Positions 26,000 through 35,370 of a DNA stretch of 54,018 bases are shown here, piece by piece. The notes beneath the pieces are model-generated. The model was not told the origin of the DNA. It ran no database searches and saw nothing but the letters and a program-made list of their open reading frames with translations. Numbering within the stretch: position 1 is the first letter of the stretch; every line of letters begins with the position of its first letter. Position numbers and translations under genes: made by a program. Origin of the DNA: Anaerophaga thermohalophila str. Valhall (GTDB taxonomy: Bacteria > Bacteroidota > Bacteroidia > Bacteroidales > Marinilabiliaceae); the NCBI RefSeq assembly GCF_000250735.1, contig NZ_AHZV01000132.1:1-54018 (forward strand), written 5' to 3'.

Positions 26000-27814
26000 C
26001 TATTTCGTAAAAAAGGCTGTTATTTTGCCGGCTTTGCTTTCTCCAACCACTTTAGCTATTTGCTCTCTGGTTGCATCCTCAACGTTTTTTGCAGAACCAA
26101 AATGATTGATCAGCTTTTTAATTGTTTCCGGCCCTATCCCGGGAATCTCTTCAAGGCGGGATTTCAAAAAGGAGTTACTTCTCTTATTCCTGTGAAACGT
26201 AATCCCAAACCGGTGGGCTTCATTTCTCAGATTCTGAATTAGCTTCAGCGATGGAGAATTTTTATCCAGATAGAGAGGAACCGAATCTCCGGGATAATAA
26301 ATTTCTTCGAGCCGCTTGGCAATACCAATAATGGTTATTTTACGGTCGAGATCAAGTTCTTGTAATGCTTCAACTGCAGAGCCCAATTGCCCTTTTCCTC
26401 CGTCGATTACAATTAGTTGTGGCACTGGTTGGTTTTCTTCAAGGATGCGTTTGTAGCGTCGAAAAACCACTTCCTGCATTGAGGCAAAATCATTAGGGCC
26501 CTCAACTGTTTTAATATTAAAATGGCGATATTCCTTTTTTGCAGGCTTGCCGTTCTTAAAAACCACGCATGCGGCAACCGGATGATGTCCCTGAATGTTG
26601 GAATTATCAAAGCACTCAATATGTAAGGGTAATTTATCCATGCGCAAGTCCTTTTTGACCGTTTCAAGCAGTTGAACATTACGGGGAACCTTCGCATGAT
26701 TGGCTTGCTGCTTCAATTTTTCGAGTCGATAATATTTTACATTTCTTTCGGATAATTCGAGCAATTTCTTTTTATCTCCTATCTTGGGGATAAGAAATTT
26801 AACATCCCTGAATTCTACATCAGGTTTAAATGGTACAATAATCTCGGGAGAATTGCTGTGGAGTCTTTCACGAATGTCAGCAATAGCAAGGGCAAGTAAA
26901 GAAACAATATCTTCATCCATTTTCTTTTTATATTCGATGGTGTGTGCCTGAATGATGGCACCGTTTACTACCTTTAAAAAATTAACATAGGCAGCTTTTT
27001 TGTCATCGATGATAGAAAATACATCAACATTATTGATTTTAGGATTGACAACAGTCGATTTACTTTGGAATCCTTCAAGTATTGTCAGTTTCTTCCGAAT
27101 ATCTTCAGCTTCTTCAAATTTATATTCTTCAGCCAGGATCATCATTTTTTTCTTCATGTACTTCATGACCGAAGCGATATTCCCCTTTAAAATACTTCTT
27201 ATCTCATTAATGTATTCCAAATATTCTTCCTCCGGCTGAAGACCTTCACACGGCCCTTTGCAATTGCCAAGATGATATTCTAGGCAGACCTTAAACTTTC
27301 CTTTTGAAATATTTTCCTGCGTGAGTGCAAGCCGGCAAGTTCGGAGTGGATATAACTGACGAAACAGATCGATAAGAGTCTTCACCATCATTGCGCTGGT
27401 GTAAGGTCCAAAATATTCACTGCCATCCTTAATGATTTGTCTTGTTGAAAACACCTTGGGAAAAGGCTCCTTTTTTATTACTATCCAGGGGAAACTTTTA
27501 TCGTCTTTTAGCAGGACATTATATCGGGGCTGATATTTTTTTATTAAATTATTTTCCAGAAGAAGGGCATCTTCTTCTGTATTCACAACAATATGCCGGA
27601 TGTCATTAATCTTCCTGACGAGGATTCGGGTTTTTGCATTATCGGGTACCTTCTGAAAATAGGAAGAGACTCTTTTCCTTAAGTTTTTTGCTTTGCCAAC
27701 ATAAATTATTTTCCCGGAATCATCAAAATACTGATACACGCCCGGATCATCCGGCAAAACCTTTATTAATTCTTTCAGATATTTTTCTCTATTGTCCTTA
27801 TTTGTTCCCATCAA
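26000..27814 (-). CDS. uvrC: Excinuclease ABC subunit C
   Basis: Makes the dual incisions in nucleotide excision repair. The 604-residue protein has the GIY-YIG nuclease at ~16-100 (PGVYQYFDDSGKIIYVGKAK), the UvrB-binding UVR motif at ~205-240, and the RNase H-like C-terminal nuclease (IECFDNSNIQGHHPVAACVVF; PQLIVIDGGKGQLGSA). A C-terminal helix-hairpin-helix (LEEIPGIGPETIKKLINHFGS) completes it. All domains are intact. UvrA and UvrB are not in the window. It is convergent with lplA and 51 bp downstream of ade. Confidence 0.97.
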   Translation of the reverse strand: MMGTNKDNREKYLKELIKVLPDDPGVYQYFDDSGKIIYVGKAKNLRKRVSSYFQKVPDNAKTRILVRKINDIRHIVVNTEEDALLLENNLIKKYQPRYNVLLKDDKSFPWIVIKKEPFPKVFSTRQIIKDGSEYFGPYTSAMMVKTLIDLFRQLYPLRTCRLALTQENISKGKFKVCLEYHLGNCKGPCEGLQPEEEYLEYINEIRSILKGNIASVMKYMKKKMMILAEEYKFEEAEDIRKKLTILEGFQSKSTVVNPKINNVDVFSIIDDKKAAYVNFLKVVNGAIIQAHTIEYKKKMDEDIVSLLALAIADIRERLHSNSPEIIVPFKPDVEFRDVKFLIPKIGDKKKLLELSERNVKYYRLEKLKQQANHAKVPRNVQLLETVKKDLRMDKLPLHIECFDNSNIQGHHPVAACVVFKNGKPAKKEYRHFNIKTVEGPNDFASMQEVVFRRYKRILEENQPVPQLIVIDGGKGQLGSAVEALQELDLDRKITIIGIAKRLEEIYYPGDSVPLYLDKNSPSLKLIQNLRNEAHRFGITFHRNKRSNSFLKSRLEEIPGIGPETIKKLINHFGSAKNVEDATREQIAKVVGESKAGKITAFFTK

Positions 27815-27865
27815 GTCTATTCAAAAAGTGAAATAAACTTAAATCTTTCTCCGTCAAACAATCCT

Positions 27866-29449
27866 TTATCTCCCAGCTTCATTTTGGGAATAACCAAAAG
27901 CGACATAAAGGATAAGGTCATGAAAGGAGATTTTAGTTTTGTTCCCTATTTTTTTTGCTGCCCTATCAATACGGGCATAACTTTCTCCTACAACTTCTCC
28001 ATCTTTATCACTCATTATTCCTCCCACCGGCAATGGAAGTATTTCTTCATGCTCATCCGACGATACAGAAAGTCCGCCCTTTGCCTCCATAACCATATTA
28101 ACAGCTCTTGCAATGTGACGGTCTTCGACACCAACCGCCACAACATTATGACTATCGTGTGCCACAGAGGAAGCAATGGCACCACTCTTCAGGCCGAAGC
28201 CATGAATAAACCCAACTGAGGCCGGTTTGTTTTGATAACGGTCAACAACCACTATTTTCAGGATGTCATTTTCAGTGTCAGACTTTAAATGTTCTTTTTC
28301 TACAATTTCCTTTAAAAAAGCATCTGTTACCAATTCTCCATCGAAGCAACGAATCACTTTTAGTTTACGTGCCCCATCCGGAACATTAATACTAATATCG
28401 TTCTCCGAAACAGACCTGGAAACAAAATGATTTACAATCTCAACATTTTGCTTCTCAAAAAGAACTCCCCGCTTAGAATCAAAAACCTTTTCTCCGTTAA
28501 TATAAGTTTCCAGGACATTGAATTTATCGGGATGATCTATAACAATAAAATCTGCATTATCTCCTTCCCGGAGCAATCCGACAGGAAGATTATAATGCAT
28601 TACAGGATGTAAGGATGCGGCTCTAAGCAGATTAAAAATATCAATGCCTTTTTTTAAGCCCAGTTTAATAAGCTTGTCTATATGCCCCTCTTGAATCAGT
28701 TCATCCGGATGGGAATCGTCTGTACACAGCATTAAAGAATCGGGATGCGATTCAAATAAGCTGAAAAGGGCCTCAAAATTTTTGGCAGCACTTCCCTCTC
28801 TGACTTGAATTTTCATTCCGTTTTCAATTTTTTCTAACGCCTCTTCCAGTGTAAAACATTCATGGTCGGTTGTTATCCCGGCAGAGGCATATATTTCTAA
28901 CCCTTCTCCCCTTAATCCGGGAGCATGTCCGTCAACAGGAAGGTTTCTTCTTTTTGCAGCATCTATTTTACGAAACACTTCCTTATCTCCTTTGATAACC
29001 CCGACGAAATTCATCATCTCACTCAAAAATAATACTTCCTCTTTATCCAGCAAAAATTCAATATCATCGGGACTGATAATTGCTCCGGAAGATTCAAGGC
29101 TCGTCGCCGGCACACAGGAGGGTGCACCAAAAAAACACTTAAGCGGTGTCTTCTTTGAATCGTCAATCATATATTCCACACCTTTAACCCCTAAAACGTT
29201 GCCAATTTCATGAGGATCAGTAACAACACCAATTGTTCCACGTGGAACAATAAGGCGTGAAAAACTGGAGGGCACCAACATACTACTCTCTATGTGAACA
29301 TGAGAATCAATTAATCCAGGTAAAATATACTGGTTGTGTAACTTGTTGCCCTTTTCAATTTTTTTAATTTTTCCTTCTGAAAAAAAGACAGTCCCAGGAT
29401 AAATTTCTCTCTCGTGAATATCGATTATGTTTCCTGAAATAGTTTCCAT
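27866..29449 (-). CDS. ade: Adenine deaminase
   Basis: Amidohydrolase converting adenine to hypoxanthine in purine salvage. The 527-residue protein has the metal site [12 protein letters not shown] (~46-57) with the HxHxE variation typical of this family, [11 protein letters not shown] (~77-87), VDGHAPGL (~172) and the C-terminal Ade domain ([31 protein letters not shown]). The coding region contains a perfect 20-bp palindrome at 29232-29251 centred on a parS-like site, without changing the reading frame. The gene is transcribed toward uvrC. Confidence 0.95.
   Translation of the reverse strand: METISGNIIDIHEREIYPGTVFFSEGKIKKIEKGNKLHNQYILPGLIDSHVHIESSMLVPSSFSRLIVPRGTIGVVTDPHEIGNVLGVKGVEYMIDDSKKTPLKCFFGAPSCVPATSLESSGAIISPDDIEFLLDKEEVLFLSEMMNFVGVIKGDKEVFRKIDAAKRRNLPVDGHAPGLRGEGLEIYASAGITTDHECFTLEEALEKIENGMKIQVREGSAAKNFEALFSLFESHPDSLMLCTDDSHPDELIQEGHIDKLIKLGLKKGIDIFNLLRAASLHPVMHYNLPVGLLREGDNADFIVIDHPDKFNVLETYINGEKVFDSKRGVLFEKQNVEIVNHFVSRSVSENDISINVPDGARKLKVIRCFDGELVTDAFLKEIVEKEHLKSDTENDILKIVVVDRYQNKPASVGFIHGFGLKSGAIASSVAHDSHNVVAVGVEDRHIARAVNMVMEAKGGLSVSSDEHEEILPLPVGGIMSDKDGEVVGESYARIDRAAKKIGNKTKISFHDLILYVAFGYSQNEAGR
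29232..29251. promoter_or_regulatory. parS-like palindrome inside ade
   Basis: A perfect 20-bp palindrome with core TGTTCCACGTGGAACA (29234-29249). It differs from the widely conserved ParB-binding consensus TGTTTCACGTGAAACA by one base in each half. An identical 16-mer lies at 30508. Confidence 0.65.
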
Positions 29450-30507
29450 TAGTATAAAATTTGATATATAAGGCTAAATGAACAGTTGGGACAAATTTTG
29501 CCATGTCCGTTTTTTTCGTACAAAATTTATTTAGTGGTTGCTAAAAAAGTCAGTAGCCTGTTCAAATTTATTTTCCATTATTCTTTTTGGCATTGCCCAA
29601 AAAGAACCAAAAAATCAGATCCGCTAAAACCTGTCTCCACGCGAAAGACAAAATTTCCGGCCATTGAGTAAGGCTATGAACTTCGCCCATTTTGCATTCA
29701 TGTCATCCGCCCCCCTGGAAGCGGACAGGCCACTTCGCCGTTTAAATAGTGATATTTTGACCATTATTACTTAAAGGTGCAAACATTTTTAAAAAGTTAC
29801 GTCAAAAACATGCACCTTAGATGAAACAATGCGATGTAAATAATTTACTATAATTTTTTAAGTATTATTCAGCAGGGCCTATTACAGTTATTTTGTTCAG
29901 ACAATACAGGTCTAATGGAACCCGCAACATTTAAACATGTCCTTTTGTGACAAATTTCTTCGTAAACAAAACAGCAAATCCGGGAGAGAAATCAAAGCTC
30001 CATGCTCATTTTATTAGTATAACAATTAATACTCGGTTATTGAAGGAGAATCTTCGTTGTTACCTCCTCAGAATGACACCGGTCTGTTTGTCATTTCGAA
30101 AGAAGTGAAGAATCTGATACTGATCTCTTTATTTTTTGTATCACAGAGTTTCAGGGAGCAGACACTGAGTCCCACAGAGCAAAAAATAATCTTTTCAGAC
30201 AACCTCTACCGCCGCGCACGGTTTTGAATATATTGTTTGCCCGTATTTAATTAGCTCAATTTACAGGTAACCCTTAGCCTTAGCCTCAATTTGCATTGAT
30301 TTCATGTTCCGGGTTTCATGTTTCATGACCCGGGTTCAGGAATTTAAGTTTCGGTTGAGTTTTAAGTTTCGCGTTTCCAACTTCTATCTTCTGCCTTTTT
30401 TGTGTTCTCTGTGGCGAATTCTCTCATAAGCCTAATTCCCTGTTGGAAATTGCAATTGAATTATTGTCGTTTCCCCCCCCCCATATACATCAGAAATTAG
30501 ATCAAAT
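29450..30507. other. 1.06-kb gene-free mosaic of repeats
   Basis: Seen from left to right: a weak R3-like leader next to ade (29450-29482); GGTTGCTAAAAAAGTCAGTAGCC (~29535), also at the window's right end; a TTCTTTTTGGC/GCCCAAAAAGAA hairpin (~29600-29627); an R3 core (GGTCTAATGGAACCCGC, ~29911); an imperfect inverted pair AGAATCTTCGTTG / AGAAGTGAAGAATCT (~30046-30116) ending in AATGAC motifs; CACAGAG-type short repeats (~30140-30180); a CATGTTCCGGGTTTCATG stretch (~30303); and ten C residues at 30473-30482. No tRNA-like fold or believable ORF was seen. Confidence 0.6.
29905..29960 (-). repeat. R3 leader repeat core, distal upstream of ade
   Basis: Read on the minus strand this gives GCGGGTTCCATTAGACC, the conserved box of R3. 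The TATAC end is not clear. Orientation toward ade is the same as for other copies, but the gene is 450 bp away. Confidence 0.45.
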
Positions 30508-30523
30508 TGTTCCACGTGGAACA
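30508..30523. promoter_or_regulatory. parS-like palindrome at the mnmG stop
   Basis: TGTTCCACGTGGAACA, a perfect 16-bp palindrome ending one base before the mnmG stop codon (30524-30526). Same core as the site at 29234, 1.27 kb away. Confidence 0.7.
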
Positions 30524-32407
30524 TCATCTTCCCATAAGTACTAAAAGTACATTAATATCGCTAGGAGAAACACCACTAATTCTTGAAGCCTGACCAATTG
30601 TTTCAGGATCTATTTTCTGAAGTTTTTGCCGTCCCTCTGTTGAAATATTTTTAATAGTTCCATAATCAAACTTTCCCTTAATCTTCAAATTTTCTAATCT
30701 TTTAAGTTTGTCAGCAATTACCCTTTCACGCGAAATATATCCTTCATACTTAATGGAAATTTCAACGCTGTCTAAAATTTCAGGGCGTCTTTCTAATGGA
30801 ATATCACGACAAAGTTTTTTCAATTCTTCAACTTCCTCAACCAACTCATTTAATTTAACCTGAGGCCTTGTAATTAAGTCTTTTATTTTAACTTTTTGCT
30901 TCAAAGGGCTAGTCCCTTTATCTTTTAACCAGCAATTGATTTGATCAGGATTAATACTGTAAGATTCAAGAAATTCCTGAATTCTATTTCTCCAATTCAC
31001 CTTTTCCTGATATAAACCGTAGCGATAATCATCCACCAGGCCAATAGTTCTTCCTTTTGGAGTAAGTCTCAAGTCTGCATCGTCCTGTCGTAATAAAATT
31101 CTATATTCAGCTCTTGAAGTAAACATTCTGTAAGGTTCATCTACACCTTTGGTAACCAAATCATCAATGAGAACTCCAATATAAGCTTCGTCTCTGCTAA
31201 GAATAAAAGAATCTCTATTTTGAAGGCTTAAAACGGCATTAATACCTGCAATGAGACCCTGCGCGGCGGCTTCTTCATAACCGGTAGTACCATTAATCTG
31301 ACCAGCAAAATATAGCCCTTTAACTTTCTTGGTCTCCAATGTATGGTGAAGCTGAGTAGGATCAAAAAAATCATACTCTATTGCATATCCCGGTCGGAAA
31401 ATATATGCATTCTCTAACCCGGGTATTGATTTCATAGCTTCTACCTGGGTTTCGAGCGGAAGGGAGCTACTAAAACCGTTCAGATAAAACTCAATTGTAT
31501 CCTCTCCCTCTGGTTCCAAATGAAGCTGATGTTCATTCTTTTCCTCAAACGTAACAATTTTTGTTTCAATACTTGGACAATAGCGCGGTCCGATACTCAG
31601 TATGGTGCCATTGTACATGGGGCTTTCTTCCAGACGGCTTCGGATGCTATCATGTACAATTTGATTGGTATAAGTTAAATAACAACTTCTTTGCTTTAGT
31701 CTTTTATTTGATACAGGCAAAAATGAAAACTTATAAAAATCTTCATCGCCAGGTTGTTCTTTCAATTTAGAAAAATCAACCGTGCGGCCGTCAACACGAA
31801 CAGGTGTTCCTGTCTTCATTCTTCCAGTTTTAAATCCTCTCTTTAAAAATCTATCAGAAAGGCCTTTGGATGAAGGTTCAGAAATTCGACCGCCTTCAAT
31901 CTGTACCTTTCCTATATGCATCAGACCATTTAAAAAGGTACCGTTAGTTAGAATTACTTTTTTCGCCGTGAATGTCACATTCTGAGAAGTAATAACTTTG
32001 AAAATGCCAGGCTCAGAAAAATCAACATCAACAACTACATCCTGCCAAAAATAAAGATTATTAGTATTCTCAAGCTGCTTTCTCCATTCAGCAGAAAACA
32101 CCATTCTGTCACATTGCGACCTGGGGCTCCACATAGCGGGTCCCTTTGAGCGATTGAGCATCCGAAACTGTATCGAAGACAAATCGGTAACAATACCAAT
32201 TTTGCCACCCAATGCATCTATCTCTCTAACTATCTGCCCTTTAGCTATACCTCCAACAGCAGGATTACAACTCATCTGGGCTAATTTTGTCAAATCCATT
32301 GTTATTAACAATGTTCTTGCACCCAAATTAGCCGCAGCAGAACTTGCCTCGCAACCTGCATGTCCTCCACCTACTACAATAACATCGTAATCGAAAACCA
32401 TAATCAA
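30524..32407 (-). CDS. mnmG: tRNA uridine-5-carboxymethylaminomethyl modification enzyme, FAD subunit
   Basis: With MnmE it installs the cmnm5 group on wobble U34. The 627-residue protein is full length. The FAD-binding Rossmann motif [12 protein letters not shown] is near residue 10. [40 protein letters not shown] and [23 protein letters not shown] are diagnostic. The C-terminal helical MnmE-binding domain follows ([18 protein letters not shown]). MnmE is not in the window. In many bacteria mnmG lies close to oriC; here two parS-like sites flank the gene's 3' end. Confidence 0.97.
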   Translation of the reverse strand: MIMVFDYDVIVVGGGHAGCEASSAAANLGARTLLITMDLTKLAQMSCNPAVGGIAKGQIVREIDALGGKIGIVTDLSSIQFRMLNRSKGPAMWSPRSQCDRMVFSAEWRKQLENTNNLYFWQDVVVDVDFSEPGIFKVITSQNVTFTAKKVILTNGTFLNGLMHIGKVQIEGGRISEPSSKGLSDRFLKRGFKTGRMKTGTPVRVDGRTVDFSKLKEQPGDEDFYKFSFLPVSNKRLKQRSCYLTYTNQIVHDSIRSRLEESPMYNGTILSIGPRYCPSIETKIVTFEEKNEHQLHLEPEGEDTIEFYLNGFSSSLPLETQVEAMKSIPGLENAYIFRPGYAIEYDFFDPTQLHHTLETKKVKGLYFAGQINGTTGYEEAAAQGLIAGINAVLSLQNRDSFILSRDEAYIGVLIDDLVTKGVDEPYRMFTSRAEYRILLRQDDADLRLTPKGRTIGLVDDYRYGLYQEKVNWRNRIQEFLESYSINPDQINCWLKDKGTSPLKQKVKIKDLITRPQVKLNELVEEVEELKKLCRDIPLERRPEILDSVEISIKYEGYISRERVIADKLKRLENLKIKGKFDYGTIKNISTEGRQKLQKIDPETIGQASRISGVSPSDINVLLVLMGR

Positions 32408-32443
32408 AAAAAATATGAAATACGAAACGCAAAGTTAACAGTA

Positions 32444-32872
32444 TTACGCGAAATTTGTTTCGTAAAAAAGAAGGGAAATGTCCTCAGCTCTTCTCATCTC
32501 TTCCTTTTCTTTATCAGTAGAATCCTTGTACCCCATCAAATGAAGTACACCATGAATCATCACACGGAGCAGCTCATTAAAAAAAGTAACGCCAAAACGT
32601 TCTGCATTAAAACTTACCGTTGGAATACTAATCAAAACATCCCCGGAAATCCTTCGTCTTTTAGAATAATCGAAGGTAATAATATCAGTAGTATAATCGT
32701 GAGAGAGAAATTTACGGTTGGTCTCTAAAATATAATTGTCTGAACAAAAAATGTAATTTATGTCGCCAATTATAAAGTTTTTATTCTCAATAACTTGAGT
32801 AATCCACTTACTAATTTGCTCCTTCCCTGGCAGATTGTATTCAATATCATACGAAGAATACGATATAGCCAC
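32444..32872 (-). CDS. ybeY: rRNA maturation endoribonuclease YbeY
   Basis: Single-strand RNA endonuclease involved in 16S rRNA 3' processing and ribosome quality control. The protein has 142 residues. The zinc motif is MIHGVLHLMGYKDSTDKE: the two histidines of HGxLHLxGY are present, but the usual third ligand position (GYDH) reads GYKD, a variation I believe is common in Bacteroidota. TTDIITFDY and GDVLISIPTV are the other family blocks. It lies 5 bp after the RsbW-like gene and 36 bp before mnmG, so the three are probably co-transcribed. Confidence 0.92.
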   Translation of the reverse strand: MAISYSSYDIEYNLPGKEQISKWITQVIENKNFIIGDINYIFCSDNYILETNRKFLSHDYTTDIITFDYSKRRRISGDVLISIPTVSFNAERFGVTFFNELLRVMIHGVLHLMGYKDSTDKEKEEMRRAEDISLLFYETNFA

Positions 32873-32877
32873 GTTAA

Positions 32878-33279
32878 TTACGTTAAATTGAAAATAACTT
32901 TAACTTCATTACCCTTATCGTTGAACTCAACTTCATCGGCAAGATGTTTCATTAAGAAAATACCTCGCCCATGCGTCTTTTCAATATTTTCAGGTTTAGT
33001 GGGATCAGGAAGATTCCTGTAATCAAAACCAGGCCCGTTATCGGTAATAACAAACTGAATATATTTATCGGTAATCTGATATTGAAGTATAACATCTTTA
33101 TCACTTTCCAATTTATTACCGTGTACAATAGCATTATTTACACCCTCAACAACAGCAAGTAATAATTTACCGTATATATCGGAATGTAACTGGTATTTTG
33201 CAGAAATATCATCAATCAACCTCTCAACAAGGTTGATATTCTTAATTTCAGATTTGAAAACCATTTTATTCACTACCAC
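32878..33279 (-). CDS. RsbW-like ATP-binding protein (HATPase_c_2)
   Basis: Small GHKL-type kinase domain protein (133 residues) of the anti-sigma/serine kinase kind. N box: LLLAVVEGVNNAIVHGNK (~41-58). G1 box: ITDNGPGFDYRNLPDP (~78-93). G2 box: THGRGIFLMKHLADEV (~102-117). No anti-anti-sigma partner or phosphatase is adjacent, so its target is unknown; Bacteroidota frequently encode such a protein next to ybeY/mnmG. A second possible start is the Met at residue 6. Confidence 0.88.
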   Translation of the reverse strand: MVVNKMVFKSEIKNINLVERLIDDISAKYQLHSDIYGKLLLAVVEGVNNAIVHGNKLESDKDVILQYQITDKYIQFVITDNGPGFDYRNLPDPTKPENIEKTHGRGIFLMKHLADEVEFNDKGNEVKVIFNLT

Positions 33280-33380
33280 AAGTTTTGATTATGGCCGACA
33301 ATTTTTATCAGACTAAATTACACTAATTTATACTTACAACCTCAAAAAGGGTTTCTAAATTAATCACATTTTTCAAAAAA

Positions 33381-34544
33381 TTAACGTAAAAGCCATTGCT
33401 CAGGATCAAGCTTTGTGTTCTCTTCCCATATTTCGAAATGAAGTACGTCCTTCATTTCAGCATCATTAGTTAAAACTGTACCAAGCTTTTGACCGGCACT
33501 TACAATTTCGCCTTTTGAAACGAAAACATCAACTAAATTACCATAAACAGTCAGATATTTACCATGACGAACAATAACAGCTTTATTTAAACCGGGAATT
33601 GCAACAACAGTAGAAACCTTGCCAGGATGAACACAAAATACATCAGTGTTTTTTACTACCTGAATATCAACACCATTATTCTTTATGGTAACATTTTTAA
33701 GAACGGGATGCGCATGTTCACCAAAGGAGTTAACAATTACCCCATCCTCTACCGGCCATGTTAATTTGCCCATCATATCGGAAAACTCAACAGAGGCTTC
33801 CGTATTAATATCAACATCTTTTTCAGCCGCGATTAAATCCCTTATCTTTCGGTCCAACTCATTAGCTGCAGCCTCTTTTTCCTTCAAACTTTGTTGTAAC
33901 CATTGCTGTTCGGTTTTTAACCTTTGTACAAGTCTGGCCTTACGCATCCGGTTATTTTCCAACCGGTTTAATTCATTCTCTATCTCATTTAAAACTCTCT
34001 GTTTCTCTTCCTTTTGTTCTGTAATTTCCTTTAAGAGGCCCTGAACACGGCTCTGTGATTCTACAAGCTTTTCTCCCTGCTTCTGACGGTAACGGCTATA
34101 CTCTTTGAAAAGTCGGTATTTTAAATAGGCATCACTAAAACTTTCAGCACTGAAAAGAAACATCAACTGGTTCAATTGTCCCTTTCTTTTATAGGAATCC
34201 CTGATCAACCTTGCATATTCTTCCTTAAGTTGTTTTATATCGCTCTCCAGATCATTAACCAACATCTGGTTAACTTCTATTTGATTATCGAGTTGATCAA
34301 TTTCATTCTGAAAATTATCAATAAGCTTACGCCGGGCAGCAATTTCACGATCAATGAGATTAAGTTCCCGTAAATTATCCTGCCGCGTTTCTCTCTTTTG
34401 TTCAATCAAGCGGCTTGTGTTTGATATTTCCTCCAAAAGCGACTCTCTTTCCTTCCTTAGTTCTTCAATACTCTGACCGCTCACCTGACTACACCAGGTA
34501 AAACTCAAAAAAAGAATAAATATTTTAGCGATATATCTTAACAT
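33381..34544 (-). CDS. EnvC-like murein hydrolase activator with degenerate LytM domain
   Basis: Envelope protein with a signal peptide (MLRYIAKIFILFLSFTWC, cleavage near GQS) and a long coiled coil (~25-240, RKERESLLEEISNTSRLIE onward). The C-terminal M23/LytM domain is at ~255-385. The active-site ligands are mostly lost: HxGxD reads NNGVD, and HxH reads VLH in DVLHFEIW. That degeneration is the mark of EnvC/NlpD-type proteins, which activate amidases rather than cut peptidoglycan. The start at 34544 is chosen for the signal peptide and overlaps the DUF4292 gene end by 20 bp. FtsX, the EnvC partner, is encoded at 12307. Confidence 0.88.
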   Translation of the reverse strand: MLRYIAKIFILFLSFTWCSQVSGQSIEELRKERESLLEEISNTSRLIEQKRETRQDNLRELNLIDREIAARRKLIDNFQNEIDQLDNQIEVNQMLVNDLESDIKQLKEEYARLIRDSYKRKGQLNQLMFLFSAESFSDAYLKYRLFKEYSRYRQKQGEKLVESQSRVQGLLKEITEQKEEKQRVLNEIENELNRLENNRMRKARLVQRLKTEQQWLQQSLKEKEAAANELDRKIRDLIAAEKDVDINTEASVEFSDMMGKLTWPVEDGVIVNSFGEHAHPVLKNVTIKNNGVDIQVVKNTDVFCVHPGKVSTVVAIPGLNKAVIVRHGKYLTVYGNLVDVFVSKGEIVSAGQKLGTVLTNDAEMKDVLHFEIWEENTKLDPEQWLLR

Positions 34545-35370
34545 ACTTCTCAGGTATACTAAAGGAAATACCCTTATCATCGTTGAAACGAATACTTCCA
34601 AACTTAGCTTTCAAAGAAAATTCCTCGTCATTAAATTGTCCTTTCATAACAATAGAAGACGGAAAATAAAATCCTGAAAATTCTCTTGTAAAATCTTTAT
34701 ATAAAATATTTAAATCCACATCCTGCGTGTTAAAATGCAGAAAATTTCTTGTCAAATAAAAATCCTCTGGGTATATCCATAATTGATGAAATGCTAACCC
34801 CTCTGTATGATTCTCGCTTATCATTCGTTTATATCGCCTCTCCCTGGTTGAACTAAACTTATACAAAGAATTATCTATCCCGCTATAATGATAATCATCA
34901 AGGCCACTATTTTTATGGTGATCAAAGCTAAAAACCTTGTTTAAAAGAACATTCTGTAAAAAATAAAAATCGAGATAAATTCGATACTTTCGATATAGTT
35001 CATCATATCCTGAATAAACAACCTGTCTGTTAATTCTGTCAATAATAGTGACACGCTCCTCTTCAAGAGAAATTCGGGCTGCTTCAATCCCCATGGGCGC
35101 TAAAACGCTTATTCTTATAAAACTATCCACATTCAGAAAGATATTGCATCTGAAACTTTGATGCTTATCTTCCGAGGTAACAGAAACAGAGGTTCTTCCA
35201 AAGAAAACACTACTAATATCCTTGCTACTTTCAAAATCTCTGACGCTTTTTAAAATCTCTCTTTCACTTAAGGTTGGAATATCCTCTTTTTCAGAAACTT
35301 TTTCAATGGTTTTACACCCTATTAAGAACAGAAAAAGAAAAAATACTGTAACACCTCTATTCACCATCAA
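34525..35370 (-). CDS. DUF4292 domain lipoprotein
   Basis: Predicted outer-membrane-associated lipoprotein of 281 residues, found mostly in Bacteroidota and of unknown function. The lipobox is LIGC (Cys at ~19). The body is rich in beta strands (SVSVTSEDKHQSFRCNIFLN, VTIIDRINRQVVYSG). The fold has been compared with LolB/outer-membrane lipoprotein-sorting proteins; that comparison is from family knowledge, not seen here. It overlaps the TPR gene stop by 14 bp and the EnvC-like gene by 20 bp, so the three are translationally linked. Confidence 0.85.
   Translation of the reverse strand: MMVNRGVTVFFLFLFLIGCKTIEKVSEKEDIPTLSEREILKSVRDFESSKDISSVFFGRTSVSVTSEDKHQSFRCNIFLNVDSFIRISVLAPMGIEAARISLEEERVTIIDRINRQVVYSGYDELYRKYRIYLDFYFLQNVLLNKVFSFDHHKNSGLDDYHYSGIDNSLYKFSSTRERRYKRMISENHTEGLAFHQLWIYPEDFYLTRNFLHFNTQDVDLNILYKDFTREFSGFYFPSSIVMKGQFNDEEFSLKAKFGSIRFNDDKGISFSIPEKYVKIYR

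Noticed and set aside
30473-30482. C10 tract considered as a phase-variation switch for a nearby gene
   Set aside because: It lies downstream of mnmG and about 1 kb upstream of ade, not in a coding region or near a promoter box, so there is no obvious gene to switch.
29450-30523. Search for a tRNA or other structured RNA gene in the largest gene-free gap
   Set aside because: No GTTCGAATC-type T-arm, CCA-preceding acceptor stem or tmRNA/SRP-like GC-rich fold was seen. The content is explained by dispersed repeats.
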